From Maribacter algarum (ex Zhang et al. 2020) (GTDB lineage Bacteria > Bacteroidota > Bacteroidia > Flavobacteriales > Flavobacteriaceae): a stretch of DNA of 64,000 nucleotides. The notes beneath the pieces were generated by a model. That model saw only the letters and a program-made list of their open reading frames with translations. It did no database searches and had not been told where the DNA came from. Positions 62,911 through 64,000 of the stretch are shown here, in pieces. The DNA is taken from assembly GCF_005885635.1 (NCBI RefSeq), contig NZ_VATY01000004.1, positions 310,001 to 374,000 on the forward strand. Direction: 5' to 3'. The position numbers were made by a program, and so were the translations under genes. The first letter of the stretch is position 1. Every line of letters starts with the position of its first letter.

Positions 62911-64000
62911 ATGGCAGTAGATTTATTGTTAGGCCTACAATGGGGCGACGAAGGAAAAGGGAAAATTGTTGATGTACTTACCAAAGACTATGATATAATC
63001 GCAAGATTTCAAGGAGGTCCAAATGCAGGGCATACCTTAGAATTTGACGGAATAAAACATGTTTTGCATACGATTCCCTCAGGAATTTTCCATAAAAATG
63101 CCATGAATGTTGTTGGTAACGGAGTCGTTATAGACCCCGTAATTTTTAAAAAGGAGTTAGATGCACTTCAGAAATTCAATCTGGATATCAATGCTATTCT
63201 TTTGATTTCTAGAAAAGCACATTTAATTCTTCCAACACATCGCTTATTGGATGCTGCTTCAGAAGCATCTAAAGGAAAAGCCAAAATCGGTTCAACTTTA
63301 AAAGGAATTGGCCCAACATACATGGACAAAACCGGTAGAAACGGAATGCGTATCGGTGATTTGGAATTGGACAATTGGAAGGAAAAATACAGGGCGCTAG
63401 CTGATAAGCATGAAGCCATGATTGATTATTACAATGTTGATATTCAATACGACCTTCAAGATTTAGAAACTGAATTTTTTGCTGCTGTTGAAGAATTAAA
63501 AGAGTTGACTTTTATCGATAGTGAAGAATACCTTTTTCAAGCTCAAAAAGAAGGAAAGAAAATATTGGCCGAAGGTGCTCAAGGTTCTTTATTGGATATT
63601 GATTTTGGAACATACCCATATGTAACATCATCAAATACAACAGCCGCCGGTGCTTGTACTGGTTTAGGTGTTGCACCAAATCAAATTGGCGAAGTTAAGG
63701 GAATATTCAAGGCCTATGCTACAAGGGTTGGTAGTGGCCCCTTCCCTACTGAACTTTTTGATGAAGCTGGTGAAACGATGGGTCGCGTTGGCAACGAATT
63801 TGGCGCTACCACAGGTCGTCCAAGAAGATGTGGCTGGTTAGACCTGGTAGCTTTAAAGTATGCTGTTCAGGTAAATGGTGTTACTGAATTAAACATGATG
63901 AAAGGTGATGTTTTGAGTGGATTCAAAAAACTGAAAGTTTGTACCGCATACAAGTATAAAGGAGAAACTATTACCCATTTACCTTATAATATAGAGCAAG
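62911..64000 (+). CDS. purA: Adenylosuccinate synthase (3' end outside window)
   Basis: The frame starts MAVDLLLGLQWGDEGKGKIVD, which is the family's P-loop-like GDEGKGK block with its catalytic Asp, and continues to the window edge for about 363 codons. QGGPNAGHTL, GNGVVIDP, STLKGIGPTYMDKTGR, EGAQGSLLDIDFGTYPYVTSS and TTGRPRRCGWLD are also clear. PurA condenses IMP and aspartate using GTP in AMP synthesis. The C-terminal part is missing only because the window ends. Confidence 0.95.
   Translation, partial: MAVDLLLGLQWGDEGKGKIVDVLTKDYDIIARFQGGPNAGHTLEFDGIKHVLHTIPSGIFHKNAMNVVGNGVVIDPVIFKKELDALQKFNLDINAILLISRKAHLILPTHRLLDAASEASKGKAKIGSTLKGIGPTYMDKTGRNGMRIGDLELDNWKEKYRALADKHEAMIDYYNVDIQYDLQDLETEFFAAVEELKELTFIDSEEYLFQAQKEGKKILAEGAQGSLLDIDFGTYPYVTSSNTTAAGACTGLGVAPNQIGEVKGIFKAYATRVGSGPFPTELFDEAGETMGRVGNEFGATTGRPRRCGWLDLVALKYAVQVNGVTELNMMKGDVLSGFKKLKVCTAYKYKGETITHLPYNIEQ

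Overview
The window is chromosomal DNA of a marine-type member of the Flavobacteriaceae (Bacteroidota). The evidence is a gliding-motility gene (gldI), AT-rich DNA, TAnnTTTG-type -7 promoter boxes, many lipoproteins with short signal peptides, TAATG start/stop overlaps, and family members typical of this group (WbqC, DUF6122, DUF3810, DUF6503, paired secreted amidohydrolases). Both edges cut genes: lepB at the left and purA at the right. I saw no tRNA, rRNA, CRISPR array, transposase or phage genes.

Layout. 1-7.4 kb: lepB end, WbqC, a small membrane protein, a CPBP protease, an EEP-fold hydrolase, two tandem rhomboids, mutL and a small membrane protein. 7.5-16.4 kb: housekeeping genes (PLP lyase/aminotransferase, ribH, a TPR protein, recF, a lipoprotein, a DUF721/DciA-like protein, ndk, a PhoD-like phosphatase, nrnA, gldI and a cyclophilin-FKBP fusion). 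16.4-28.3 kb: peptide and polymer degradation (GH5, PepD, DUF3810, two amidohydrolases, S9 peptidase, M1-like protein). 28.5-33.7 kb: a DUF2306 membrane protein, a lone metallo-beta-lactamase-fold protein between twin terminators, and a very AT-rich MBOAT/SGNH acetylation pair. 34-57 kb: a molybdoenzyme island. 57-64 kb: a DUF6503 lipoprotein, an rRNA methyltransferase, an M48 peptidase, a bifunctional (p)ppGpp enzyme, a Fur-family regulator and purA.

The centrepiece is the minus-strand cluster coxM-coxS-coxL-coxG-coxD-coxE-coxF (41617 down to 33977). CoxL carries the AYRCSFR active-site loop that marks form I aerobic carbon monoxide dehydrogenase and separates it from ordinary xanthine-dehydrogenase relatives. 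CoxF, the last gene, is an XdhC-type protein fused to a C-terminal YHS metal-binding domain, which suggests a copper delivery step for the Mo-Cu site. A cysteine desulfurase diverges from coxM. Next come a second XdhC, moaA, moeA, and a run of IorA/IorB-type hydroxylase subunits with moaD, moaE, moaC, mobA, moeB, a TauE-type permease and a CBM9-like protein. Together they nearly make a self-contained molybdenum cofactor and molybdoenzyme island. No mogA/moaB, no cytidylyltransferase (mocA) and no molybdate transporter is visible.

The same island is rich in short dispersed hairpin repeats. One family (GATTCC-hairpin-GGAATGACAATAAA) sits directly upstream of three start codons in sense orientation, with compensatory changes in its stem. 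A second family forms a large inverted repeat ending one base before the moeA start codon.
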